From Vibrio toranzoniae (lineage in GTDB: Bacteria > Pseudomonadota > Gammaproteobacteria > Enterobacterales > Vibrionaceae): 64,000 nt of DNA. The stretch is taken from the NCBI RefSeq assembly GCF_024347655.1, contig NZ_AP025515.1:496001-560000 (forward strand). Reading direction: 5' to 3'. The translations under genes and the position numbers were made by a program. Below the pieces are notes generated by a model. That model had not been told where the DNA came from, made no database searches, and worked only from the letters and a program-made list of their open reading frames with translations. Shown in pieces: positions 38,123 through 45,632 of this stretch (positions within the stretch are counted from its first letter, which is position 1; every line of letters begins with the position of its first letter).

Positions 38123-38740
38123 CTATATAGTCCACACCACACGAGCTGCCAGCAAAACTAAAACGACTCCTGACAATCGATCGATCAACTGTGCTTTTGC
38201 TCGAATGCGCTCTACGATAAGCGGGCTAGATAGCACCAAAGTAATGAAAGTGTACCAAAGGCCATCAACAATCAGTGGCGTTGAGACAATAATCACTTGA
38301 TTGCTAAGTTCATTACCTAACGCAACAAATTGGCTAAATAGAGCGATAAAGAACAGAGCGATCTTAGGGCTCAAGATTGAGATCAAGAAAGCTTCGCGCG
38401 CAGACTGCATGTAGCTCATCTGTTCGCCGGCTTCCAATTTCGCAGCAACGCCACCTTTTGAACGTAACGCATTCACACCTAAATAAAGCAGGTACGCTGC
38501 CCCCGCCAAACTGATCCCTTTAAACAGTATTGGCGATTGTTCAAGTAACACCGCCAAGCCGACAATGGTTGCGAACGCGTAAATACCTATGCCAGCTGCG
38601 TGTGACCAAGCTGCGATAAGTCCATTGATACGGCCACCAGCCAAACTGTGCTTAGCGATCATCGCTAAGCTTGGGCCCGGAGACATTGCACCCAACAAGC
38701 AAATAGCTAATAAAGAAAACCAAATTGTTACTGTCATCAT
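38123..38740 (-). CDS. LysE family translocator
   Basis: A 205-residue membrane exporter of the LysE/RhtB family with about six helices. MSPGPSLAMIAKHSLAGGRINGLIAAWSHAAG is the family N-terminal signature, and LSPKIALFFIALFSQFVAL the central one. Substrate unknown, presumably an amino acid. It lies 110 bases downstream of a LysR-type regulator on the same strand, which is the likely controller. It is not a close copy of the exporter at 16775-17407. Confidence 0.87.
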   Translation of the reverse strand: MMTVTIWFSLLAICLLGAMSPGPSLAMIAKHSLAGGRINGLIAAWSHAAGIGIYAFATIVGLAVLLEQSPILFKGISLAGAAYLLYLGVNALRSKGGVAAKLEAGEQMSYMQSAREAFLISILSPKIALFFIALFSQFVALGNELSNQVIIVSTPLIVDGLWYTFITLVLSSPLIVERIRAKAQLIDRLSGVVLVLLAARVVWTI

Positions 38741-38850
38741 TCCATTCCTAGTAAAACAAGGCGCTCCAACTGAACGCTCTATACTTGATACTTACCATAA
38801 TTCGCAGAAGGTATTATTTGAAATCAAAGATTATCATCATACTTATGATC

Positions 38851-39777
38851 TTAAATCATACTGATATTGTAGCTCGACTTCTGCATGGCTTGGAATGCCT
38901 TTTCTCGCGCCCATTTATGAGCAGAATCGTTGTCATACTTAGGGTGCCACATTAACCAATAAGTGTGCATTTCCGTATCAAATGGCAAAGAAAAGTAAAT
39001 CGTGTCGAGGTGTCTACCTAGGTTGTAGGCTATATGTTCCGGAACAATCATCAGATAGTCATCTTGCATCAATACCGTTCCAGCCGATGAAAAGAACGGA
39101 ACCTGAAGTGCTATTTTTCGCTTCAGTCCTTGCTTCTTCAATGCTATGTCCGCGTAGCTGTCTTTGTCTCCGCCGCCGGTAACCTTAATGTGCGAATACT
39201 TCACGATATCTGCTGAGCTTATGGCCAATTGCTTAGCCAACGGATGGGAAGCTCTCATCAAGCACACCGACTTATCTTCACCAAGCTTGATACTTGATAC
39301 ATGATCCGGTTTTTGAGGAAACATACTTGATGCCAAGTGAATACCTGATTCGCTCAGTGTTTCTAGGTAGGTTGGTTGCCACAAACGGTAAGCTAAATTG
39401 ATATTCGGTGCTTCAGCCGATACTTCAGAGACAATGACAGGAAGAATATACTGAGCAACATAATCGCTTGAAGACAACACCAATTCACCCTGCCAGTCTT
39501 GCGGCTCGAAGGGTTTATCATCTAATAGGTGATCAAACTCACTCAGAAGATCATCGAGCTTGCCTTTAAGCAACAGAGCTCGGTTGGTAGGAACTAGCTT
39601 ATTACCATCACGAACCAGCAAAGGGTCACCACACAAATCTCTCAGCTGCGCAAGTTGGCGACTCACTGCTGACTGCGTAATGTGCAGGCGCTGGGCGGCT
39701 CGGCTTACATGGCACTCTTCAAGAAGCACATGCAGCGAGCGTAACAAATTTAGATTGATATTACCTAACATGGACAA
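38851..39777 (-). CDS. LysR-family transcriptional regulator
   Basis: A 308-residue LysR-type regulator. The N-terminal winged HTH is LLRSLHVLLEECHVSRAAQRLHITQSAVSRQLAQLRDLCGDPLLVRDGNKLVPT, and the rest is the effector-binding domain with two alpha/beta lobes. It lies upstream of the LysE gene on the same strand, so it may regulate that exporter in response to its substrate. A possible small ORF overlaps its start. Confidence 0.88.
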   Translation of the reverse strand: MSMLGNINLNLLRSLHVLLEECHVSRAAQRLHITQSAVSRQLAQLRDLCGDPLLVRDGNKLVPTNRALLLKGKLDDLLSEFDHLLDDKPFEPQDWQGELVLSSSDYVAQYILPVIVSEVSAEAPNINLAYRLWQPTYLETLSESGIHLASSMFPQKPDHVSSIKLGEDKSVCLMRASHPLAKQLAISSADIVKYSHIKVTGGGDKDSYADIALKKQGLKRKIALQVPFFSSAGTVLMQDDYLMIVPEHIAYNLGRHLDTIYFSLPFDTEMHTYWLMWHPKYDNDSAHKWAREKAFQAMQKSSYNISMI

Positions 39778-39943
39778 CCTTAACGCACGACTTAACGTTG
39801 ACTTTCGATAGATTAAAAGACAAATTTTGCTTATTAAAAAACTCAGTTAAAACCGTATGAGTCATCAAGTGACGAAGGTCTGAGTAGCCTTGCAACTGAT
39901 CGCGAATTTGATTCAAACGTTCCATGCCTGTGATGACTTCCAT
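39761..39943 (-). CDS. Possible small ORF or gene remnant overlapping the LysR start
   Basis: A frame of 60 codons starting MEVITGMERLNQIRDQLQGYSDLRHLM. The first 40 codons have ordinary coding character (a charged amphipathic helix) but the end becomes VNVKSCVKVVHVR, unlike a normal protein end. No good ribosome binding site is visible. It may be a leader ORF for the LysR gene, a remnant of a lost gene, or chance. Function unknown. Confidence 0.25.
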   Translation of the reverse strand: MEVITGMERLNQIRDQLQGYSDLRHLMTHTVLTEFFNKQNLSFNLSKVNVKSCVKVVHVR

Positions 39944-40181
39944 TGTCGTTCTATTTATCCCTACTAATTTGACACAATTTCTCTCGATAGAACAGCAGAC
40001 ACTTTAACGCTTAACTGGATAAATACCGTTAAAGTGGCAGTATCTTAAGACGTTTTGCTAGCTGCATTATTAGTAGCGACACTGTATGCTTTCAATCACA
40101 ATTAGGAATAAGCACTGAACGCACTTTTTTTTGCATAACCCTCTCTTAGCAAAAGAAATGTAGTATCAGCAAGGAAAGCGA

Positions 40182-41447
40182 ATGGCGCAACTCAAACAAG
40201 AAATCACGCTCACTTCAGGAATCGGGCAACTCTCGACGACATTATTAGGCACAGGGCTATTCATGATCCCCGCTATTGCTGCAGGTATCGCGGGTCAGTT
40301 ATCACTACTAGCATGGTTAGTGCTGTTTATCGCCATTTGCCCGGTCGCCCTAACCTTCGCAGCACTAGGAAAACGCTACCCTAATGCAGGAGGTACCGCC
40401 TACTTTGTACGCCAAGCGTTCAGCGAGCGATTAGAAACAAGCGTGGCATGGTTGTTTGTGAGTGTTATTCCTGTTGGCATTCCAGCTGCAATTGCATTAG
40501 CGGGCGGCTTTGCTCAACAACTGTTACCTTCGCCTCTCGACACACCGCTTGGTGCTCAGTCCTTTACGGTAGCCCTACTTATTGCCGTCAATTTAATGGG
40601 CAGTAAGTCTTCTGGTCGTCTGCAAACTGTGATTGCCTTGTCGATCTTTGCGTTAGTTAGCGCTTTTGTTTGGAAAGCTGATATCACCGTAACAGATGTT
40701 GCGATTCCAGTTATCTCATACGATTCTATGTGGTCTATTGGGGCTGCATTAGCGGTGATGTTTTGGTGTTTTGTGGGGATAGAAGCCTTTGCTCACATGG
40801 GAGAGGAGTTTAAGAATCCACAGCGCGACTTTCCAATCGCCATCATTGCAGGGTGTTTCGTCGCAGGCTTGGTGTATTGGGCTTGTTCAGTGGTTATTCT
40901 CAAGCTTGGGGCGTATGGTTCTTCTGAATTTGATGCCGCTTCTATCCCTTGGGTAACTGAACAACTGTTTGGTAATGGCTTCAAAACGGTCATCAGCGTG
41001 CTTGGTTTCTTTGCTTGCTTTGCGAGCCTAAACCTTTATACCCAAAGCTTGTCTCGCATGATCTGGGCCCAAGCTCGCCAACATAGCCCAACCAGTAAAA
41101 TGGCCCAGCTCAACAACCGTGGTGTACCACTCTACCCAACTTTAGCGATTGGCTTCATCGCGCTTGTTTCGTGTGTAATTGGTGAGCTGTCTAGCTTGGA
41201 CCTCGAATTCTTTCTTAAACTCGCCAATAGTATTTTTGTTCTGGTTTATATGCTCGCGATGTTAGCAGCTTGTCGCTTATTAACCGGAACATCGAGATAC
41301 ACAGCCATGATTGCTCTCGTTATTTGCACCCTGGTTTTTATCTGTTTAGGTTGGTCAATGCTCTATGCGGTCATTATTTTTGTGACACTGTCACTCCCGT
41401 GGCGCAAGTGGTCAGGCAAACCAACGGTTTCTATAGAAAAGTGGTAA
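40182..41447 (+). CDS. yjeH: YjeH-like amino-acid exporter (APC family; methionine/branched-chain type)
   Basis: A 421-residue permease with 11-12 membrane helices of the amino acid-polyamine-organocation family. It matches E. coli YjeH along its length: LKQEITLTSGIGQLSTTLLGTGLFMIPAIAAGIAGQLSLLAW, RYPNAGGTAYFV, SVIPVGIPAAIALAGGF, VMFWCFVGIEAFAHMGEEFKNPQRDFP and FACFASLNLYTQSLSRM. YjeH exports methionine and branched-chain amino acids in E. coli; the same substrates are inferred here. AAGGAAAGCGA precedes the start. A stem (AGCCCGC with GCGGGGCT, 41457-41483) follows without a T run. Confidence 0.87.
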   Translation: MAQLKQEITLTSGIGQLSTTLLGTGLFMIPAIAAGIAGQLSLLAWLVLFIAICPVALTFAALGKRYPNAGGTAYFVRQAFSERLETSVAWLFVSVIPVGIPAAIALAGGFAQQLLPSPLDTPLGAQSFTVALLIAVNLMGSKSSGRLQTVIALSIFALVSAFVWKADITVTDVAIPVISYDSMWSIGAALAVMFWCFVGIEAFAHMGEEFKNPQRDFPIAIIAGCFVAGLVYWACSVVILKLGAYGSSEFDAASIPWVTEQLFGNGFKTVISVLGFFACFASLNLYTQSLSRMIWAQARQHSPTSKMAQLNNRGVPLYPTLAIGFIALVSCVIGELSSLDLEFFLKLANSIFVLVYMLAMLAACRLLTGTSRYTAMIALVICTLVFICLGWSMLYAVIIFVTLSLPWRKWSGKPTVSIEKW

Positions 41448-41525
41448 GATAAAGCCCGCAACAACTCTTGGTAAAGCGGGGCTACCACCCATCAAATTCA
41501 CAGCACTAATGTTCAAAATCAGAGA

Positions 41526-42998
41526 CTATTGATAAAAAAGCCGAGCGATCTGTTTGATCTTCGGCTTTATGTCAGCCAAACGGATGTTACCAAACCCTAA
41601 TACCGCACCATGCCAATCGCGAAAATCACTTGAGCCATATTCATAAAAATCGAGAGGTCGAACGATGATGTTCTCAAGTTCAGCCCTTCGACTCCATTCC
41701 TGCTCTGATATTCCGTTCGACCATTTCACCGTGACATGCAATCCAGCGGCTTGACTGATCACCTCAAGATCACCGTGAAACTCACTTTGAATCGCTTCAA
41801 TCATCGCTTCGTGCTTAAGCTTGTATGAACGACGCATTTTTCTAATATGTCGCAGTAAGTCCCCCTCTTGGACAAAGTCAGCCAGTGCTTCTTGTGTATG
41901 TGCGGCGGTATCTCCCGTGAGTGCCTCTTTAATCTCTAGGCATCTCGCCACCAAGTTTTCAGGTACAACCAAGTAACCTAAACGGAGACCGTTGAACATG
42001 ACTTTACTCAGTGAACCAACATAGATGATTCGATCATCAAACCCGAGTTTACCTGCCAAGCCTTGCATACTGGTGTAAGGACGATGTGCAAACTGAAACT
42101 CACTGTCGTAGTCATCTTCAATGATCCAAGACTGGTTCTTGTTTGCCCAATCAATCAGTTTGAGGCGCTGTTCGGTATTGAGTGTTGTACCCATTGGATA
42201 TTGATTACTCGGAGTGATATACAATGCCTTGGCGTTACTGGAAAGCACTTTTTCAATATCCAGTCCGACCTTTTCACGAACACTCACTCCATCAAGTTCG
42301 AGCTTTAACAGATCAATAATTTTATGCACCTGTCGATAGCCCGGCTCTTCAACCAGGATTTGGTCGCCCATCGCTAACGTCGCCATTAAACCTATCGAAA
42401 TAGCTTGCTGAGCACCGGCGGTGATCATAATTCGATCAGCATGACAACGAACCGAACGGCTGCTTGCAAGGTAACCGCTGAGCGCTTCCCTCAAAGCCAA
42501 ACTACCCTGAACGTCTTGGTTGCCTGCGATGTTCTGTCGCGTAGCATGGCGTTGCAGTAATCTCTGCCATTTAGCAAACGGGAATGCATCCAGATCAGGA
42601 ACACCCGGCGCAAAACCGCGGTTGATGTCACTGGGTGTCACTCTCGCGCCACTTGGTGTATCAACCTCTGTACTCAAGTCCTGTGAACTCTGAACATTGC
42701 TCGATTGAGACAAACTGAGAAAATGCTCTGGCTGCTCGACCGACACATAAAAACCAGAGCCTTGTTTACTCTCGATGTAGCCTTCAGTAACCAATTGGTC
42801 ATACGCGTAGATCACCGTATTTCGACTTACTGACAGTTCTACGGCCAACTTTCGTGTTGAAGGCAGCCTACTGCCTTTGCTCCACAGGTCTTGGACAATC
42901 TTCTCTCGGATTGCATGAAACAAAGCGGTCTGACGTGTGTCGTGTTGGTCATCTAACTGTAAGTCACCGACATCAATAGGCTGCATAACTGGATCCAA
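41526..42998 (-). CDS. MocR-family GntR/aminotransferase-like transcriptional regulator
   Basis: A 490-residue MocR regulator. The N-terminal GntR winged HTH reads IREKIVQDLWSKGSRLPSTRKLAVELSVSRNTVIYAYDQLVTEGYIESKQGSGFYV (about residues 28-85). After a linker comes a fold-type I aminotransferase domain with the PLP lysine in GSLSKVMFNGLRLGY (about residue 331) and DDYDSEFQ as the cofactor aspartate. It diverges from a PNPOx-like protein gene, with a palindrome between them, so it probably controls that gene in response to a PLP-linked signal. Its own terminator overlaps the last codons. Confidence 0.9.
   Translation of the reverse strand: MDPVMQPIDVGDLQLDDQHDTRQTALFHAIREKIVQDLWSKGSRLPSTRKLAVELSVSRNTVIYAYDQLVTEGYIESKQGSGFYVSVEQPEHFLSLSQSSNVQSSQDLSTEVDTPSGARVTPSDINRGFAPGVPDLDAFPFAKWQRLLQRHATRQNIAGNQDVQGSLALREALSGYLASSRSVRCHADRIMITAGAQQAISIGLMATLAMGDQILVEEPGYRQVHKIIDLLKLELDGVSVREKVGLDIEKVLSSNAKALYITPSNQYPMGTTLNTEQRLKLIDWANKNQSWIIEDDYDSEFQFAHRPYTSMQGLAGKLGFDDRIIYVGSLSKVMFNGLRLGYLVVPENLVARCLEIKEALTGDTAAHTQEALADFVQEGDLLRHIRKMRRSYKLKHEAMIEAIQSEFHGDLEVISQAAGLHVTVKWSNGISEQEWSRRAELENIIVRPLDFYEYGSSDFRDWHGAVLGFGNIRLADIKPKIKQIARLFYQ
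41533..41568 (-). terminator. Terminator overlapping the 3' end of the mocR-type gene
   Basis: On the minus strand AAAGCCGA-a-GATC pairs with GATC-g-CTCGGCTTT and runs into TTTTTTATC. The stem and T run are formed by the final codons of the gene. Confidence 0.7.
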
Positions 42999-43012
42999 GT
43001 AGTGTTTAAAAG

Positions 43013-43032
43013 TGGCTCTATTTAATAGACCA
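43013..43032. promoter_or_regulatory. Candidate MocR operator (inverted TGG(C)TCTATT half-sites)
   Basis: TGGCTCTATT and AATAGACCA are inverted around one T, a perfect palindrome apart from one extra C. It lies in the 78-bp gap between the divergent regulator and PNPOx-like genes, 14 bp from the regulator start. Confidence 0.5.
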
Positions 43033-43076
43033 GTTAATCGCTACATTAATCAAAAGGCAATGATTAAGGAACGATT

Positions 43077-43757
43077 ATGTTATCTAACACGAAAAGAACC
43101 ACGATTAAGAAAGGGGCTCACAAAGCCGTATTTGAACAAGAGAAACTGCATCAGATCATTGATGAAAGCTTAATTGCACACATTGCATTGCAAGGCGAAC
43201 ACGGCCCTATGGTTATCCCTATGCTCGCTTGGCGCGTGGGTGACATGGTCTATATTCATGGCGCCAAAAACAGTCGTTTGCTGAAAGGGTTAAAGAAAGG
43301 AGAACCAACCTGCTTAACGTTCACTTTATTCGATGGTTGGGTGTTGGCTCGTTCGGCATTTCATCATAGTGCACATTATCGTTCAGCAGTGGTATTGGGG
43401 TCGTTTTCAGTCATCGATGACAACCAAGAAAAGGATCGTTTGTTGAACATCTTCATTGAGCAGATTGCACCGGGTAGAACCGATGAGGTTAGGCTGAGTA
43501 ACGAAAGAGAACTCACCGCCACTGAGTTATTGGCGATTCCGTTAACCGAAGCATCGGTAAAAATTGGTAAGCATGGTGTTAATGATGACAAAGCAGACAT
43601 GGACATTCCCGTTTGGGCAGGTGTATTGCCTTACCGAACCGTTGTTGGGCCACTAGAAACCGTTCCAGAACAGGAAGGGCTCATTGAAAAGCCAGATTAC
43701 CAACAGGCTTATAGTGAACGTTGGTATCAGGATGTTCCCTCACGATATCAAACCTAA
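43077..43757 (+). CDS. Pyridoxamine 5'-phosphate oxidase-like FMN-binding protein
   Basis: A 226-residue protein of the flavin-binding split-barrel type. HKAVFEQEKLHQIIDESLIAHIALQGEHGPMVIPMLAWRVGDMVYIHGAKNSRLLKGLKKGEPTCLTFTLFDG is the barrel with the FMN-binding VIP/IHG strands; RSAVVLGSF continues it. It resembles NimA/PNPOx-like proteins rather than true PdxH. Activity is unknown: a flavin reductase or nitroreductase-like role is possible. It diverges from the MocR regulator, a common arrangement that suggests regulation by it. AAGGAACG precedes the ATG. Confidence 0.82.
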   Translation: MLSNTKRTTIKKGAHKAVFEQEKLHQIIDESLIAHIALQGEHGPMVIPMLAWRVGDMVYIHGAKNSRLLKGLKKGEPTCLTFTLFDGWVLARSAFHHSAHYRSAVVLGSFSVIDDNQEKDRLLNIFIEQIAPGRTDEVRLSNERELTATELLAIPLTEASVKIGKHGVNDDKADMDIPVWAGVLPYRTVVGPLETVPEQEGLIEKPDYQQAYSERWYQDVPSRYQT

Positions 43758-43827
43758 CAACATGTCACACTGTTAATTTCATAAAATGGGTTGTGCAGAC
43801 ATATAACATGATTGAAAATTAGTTGCT

Positions 43828-43938
43828 TTATAGGCCGATTTTTAAGCGCTCGACATATTGCTTAGGTGTTAAGCCACGATGCTTTTTGAACATTCGATTC
43901 ACACCATTGATCAAACACAACTCGTGTGTGATATCAAA
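43828..43938 (-). pseudogene. Remnant of an AraC-family regulator (C-terminal HTH)
   Basis: Read on the minus strand this gives FDITHELCLINGVNRMFKKHRGLTPKQYVERLKIGL and a stop. It fits the second helix-turn-helix and the GLTPKQY tail of AraC regulators. It is open only back to a TGA at 43939-43941. The preceding frame gives REAKK and DKQQSPSDL, which may be the upstream part displaced by one base. No complete gene exists, so this is a decayed fragment. Confidence 0.65.
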
Positions 43939-44103
43939 TCACTTGGGCTTTGTTGTTTGTCGCTATTGAACTTCTTAGCTTCACGACTTCCCAAGCCTGA
44001 CTCTATTATTTTAGCTTCAGGAAAAGTCAACACAAGCCAGATCACTCAGAACCTTATATAACTTCCCTTTTCCACTCTTCCTAATCATCAAACCACTATA
44101 AAT

Positions 44104-44129
44104 TCGCAAATCGCAATTGCAAAATACAA
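44104..44129 (+). promoter_or_regulatory. Two tandem LuxO-like activator sites upstream of the first qrr
   Basis: TCGCAAATCGCAA and TTGCAAAATACAA, end to end, resemble TTGCAWWWTGCAA, the LuxO binding pattern (11 and 12 of 13 positions). They lie about 85-110 bp upstream of the -24/-12 promoter, the usual distance for a sigma-54 activator. Confidence 0.6.
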
Positions 44130-44212
44130 CAGTAAGATTTTAAAACGCGAATAAAACGCCTAAATACGCACCGAATTGCTATTAAACAGCCTATATTCGG
44201 GTCTTTAAAAGT

Positions 44213-44228
44213 TGGCACGCTACCTGCT
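44213..44228 (+). promoter_or_regulatory. Sigma-54 promoter of the first qrr
   Basis: TGGCACGCTACCTGCT has the GG-N10-GC arrangement of -24/-12 promoters and ends 11 bases before the predicted Qrr 5' end. Confidence 0.85.
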
Positions 44229-44238
44229 ATGTATATAT

Positions 44239-44349
44239 TGACCCTTCTTAAGCCGAGGGTCACCTAGCCAACTGACGTTGTTAGTGAACCTATTCTTGTT
44301 CACAAAATATATAAGCCAATCGCGGTTATTGCGATTGGCTATTTTTTTT
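44239..44349 (+). ncRNA. qrr: Qrr quorum-regulatory small RNA (copy A)
   Basis: The predicted transcript starts TGACCC at 44239 or 44240. Its first hairpin pairs GACCCT with AGGGTC, followed by the invariant pairing block CACCTAGCCAACTGACGTTG, then the GTTAGTGAAC / GTTCAC hairpin, and a Rho-independent terminator (AGCCAATCGC with GCGATTGGCT, then eight T). This is the diagnostic layout of Vibrio Qrr RNAs, which are made by LuxO-P and sigma-54 at low cell density and act with Hfq on quorum-sensing mRNAs. I cannot say which numbered Qrr (1-5) it is. A second copy lies inverted at 49199-49305. Confidence 0.95.
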
Positions 44350-44413
44350 GCCTGTCGTTTGTCTAGCCGCACCTCTCTCTCGATACAGACACCCATTCAA
44401 TCGCATAATAATC

Positions 44414-44613
44414 AACATTCATGACAACTTCGGTATCGAAGAAGGTAAGCCAGGTAGCCTACTGACTCTTCCTGCTGATAATGGTTTGATGCTGTGCATC
44501 GCCAAATGACAGTCCAATACTCAGTGCGCCAAAGCAAAGCGATCGCAGAGACTCAACTAGCTAAAACAAAAATTAACTTATCTCAAACGGAAGATATAAA
44601 CTTTAAGCGCTAA
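44414..44613 (+). pseudogene. Remnant of a cytosine deaminase (codA-like amidohydrolase C-terminus)
   Basis: Reading forward gives IHDNFGIEEGKPGSLLTLPADNG, then after a one-base frameshift near 44483, FDAVHRQMTVQYSVRQSKAIAETQLAKTKINLSQTEDINFKR and a stop. Both halves follow the end of E. coli CodA (GIAEGNSANLIILPAENGFDAL... IDYKR). Upstream the frame is blocked by stops. It is therefore the last quarter of a decayed codA. It starts about 65 bases after the qrr terminator. Confidence 0.7.
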
Positions 44614-44674
44614 CATCGTCTATAATAAATGATGAAAGGAAGCTGAGATCCTTCCTTCTGTTATGTTAAGCGAA

Positions 44675-44706
44675 TTGACAAAACCATCACTAAATTAGTG
44701 TATACT
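44675..44706 (+). promoter_or_regulatory. Candidate promoter of the cold-shock gene
   Basis: TTGACA and TATACT are near-perfect -35 and -10 hexamers, but the spacer is 20 bases, longer than usual. If used, the csp mRNA would have a leader of about 250 bases, typical of cspA-type genes. Confidence 0.35.
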
Positions 44707-44819
44707 TTCGACTCCGCGTGATATGACAAAAAAACACGGATTTTTCAATCAATGAGTGTACATCTCGAAAGACTGTGTTAATATGCACTCGCCCTGTTAT
44801 ACGGAGTTATTTAAGTTAG

Positions 44820-44867
44820 ATGAAAGTAAAATTAACAAGTAAAATCGTCACCCGTTTTTGTAAGTAG
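44820..44867 (+). CDS. Possible 15-codon upstream ORF in the csp leader
   Basis: ATG to TAG encodes MKVKLTSKIVTRFCK. ACGGAG lies about 14 bases upstream, which is rather far. It ends about 100 bases before csp. It could be a leader peptide tied to cold-shock or translation control, or chance. Confidence 0.25.
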   Translation: MKVKLTSKIVTRFCK

Positions 44868-44965
44868 TTTTTCCTTATTTCTTAGCAACATTAAATAATT
44901 CAATTATCAGCGCATTGCAGTAATGCAATTAACAATTTAGAAAATTTATGAATAAGGGACAAATT

Positions 44966-45178
44966 ATGTCTAACACAAATACTGGCACTGTAAAATGGTT
45001 TAACGAAGAGAAAGGTTTCGGCTTCATTTCTCAAGACAACGGCGGCGCTGACGTATTCGTACACTTCCGTGCAATCGTTTCTGAAGGCTTCAAAACTCTG
45101 AAAGAAGGCCAAAAGGTTTCTTTCGAAGTTGAAAACGGTCAAAAAGGCCTACAAGCAGCAAACGTTGTTGCTCAATAA
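44966..45178 (+). CDS. Cold-shock protein, CspA family
   Basis: A 70-residue single cold-shock domain. NTGTVKWFNEEKGFGFISQDNG holds RNP1 (KGFGFI) and ADVFVHFRAI holds RNP2 (VFVHF). The ending SFEVENGQKGLQAANVV is standard. It binds RNA or single-stranded DNA to keep transcripts unfolded in the cold. AAGGGACAAATT before ATG 44966 is a good ribosome binding site; the ATG six codons upstream has none. The long leader and position near V. cholerae cspV-like surroundings suggest cold inducibility, which is inference. Confidence 0.93.
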   Translation: MSNTNTGTVKWFNEEKGFGFISQDNGGADVFVHFRAIVSEGFKTLKEGQKVSFEVENGQKGLQAANVVAQ

Positions 45179-45203
45179 TAAGCTTTTAGCTTAAAAGAAT
45201 TCT

Positions 45204-45233
45204 AAAGCGCTGATTTTTATCGGCGCTTTTTAC
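45204..45233 (+). terminator. Intrinsic terminator of csp
   Basis: AAAGCGCTGAT and ATCGGCGCTTT form an 11-bp stem with one G-U pair, followed by TTTT. Confidence 0.85.
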
Positions 45234-45596
45234 TATCTACACAAAAACATTTTCCTACCCCACTTTCTCTAGATTCCTACCCTACTCTAGATCTTACACT
45301 TAAGTCAGAGTAAACCAATCACAGATCTGCTTTCAATTTACCCTTACTAGTATGTAAATCTATTCTGTTACTCCAGTTTTAACACCATTCATTTTTACTG
45401 AAAAACTTCATACCAAAACCAATCTTTGTTACAAAATAAGTAACCAAAAATATGGTTAAAGAACAATCCATTAGATGACCTTTATCAATACTCAACCGAT
45501 ATTCATAATAAAAAGTAGTGATTTATCCAACCCTCATCTATTAATCATATAATTTTTGCAGCAAAAATCTTCGAAATCCGCTAACCTTGTCCACAA
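45234..45596. other. Upstream region of the GGDEF gene, no gene
   Basis: About 360 AT-rich bases with no ORF of coding character. The promoter and leader of the GGDEF gene are expected here. The last part (45581-45616) is discussed as a possible Qrr target. Confidence 0.5.
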
Positions 45597-45602
45597 GTGG
45601 CT

Positions 45603-45616
45603 TTAGTTGGTTTGGT
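45603..45616 (+). promoter_or_regulatory. Possible Qrr base-pairing site in the GGDEF gene leader
   Basis: TTAGTTGGTTTGGT can pair with the Qrr core CACCTAGCCAACTG at 13 of 14 positions, counting G-U pairs. It lies 16 bases before the ATG. Upstream CTAACC and the stem CTTG-TCCA-CAAG could fold against it, as in an sRNA-opened hairpin. Confidence 0.45.
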
Positions 45617-45632
45617 ATCTGCAGTAAAAATA

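Noticed and set aside
43879..44061. 60-codon plus-strand frame in the degraded region before the first qrr
   Set aside because: It is antisense to the AraC remnant, whose minus-strand reading matches a real family; the plus frame matches nothing.
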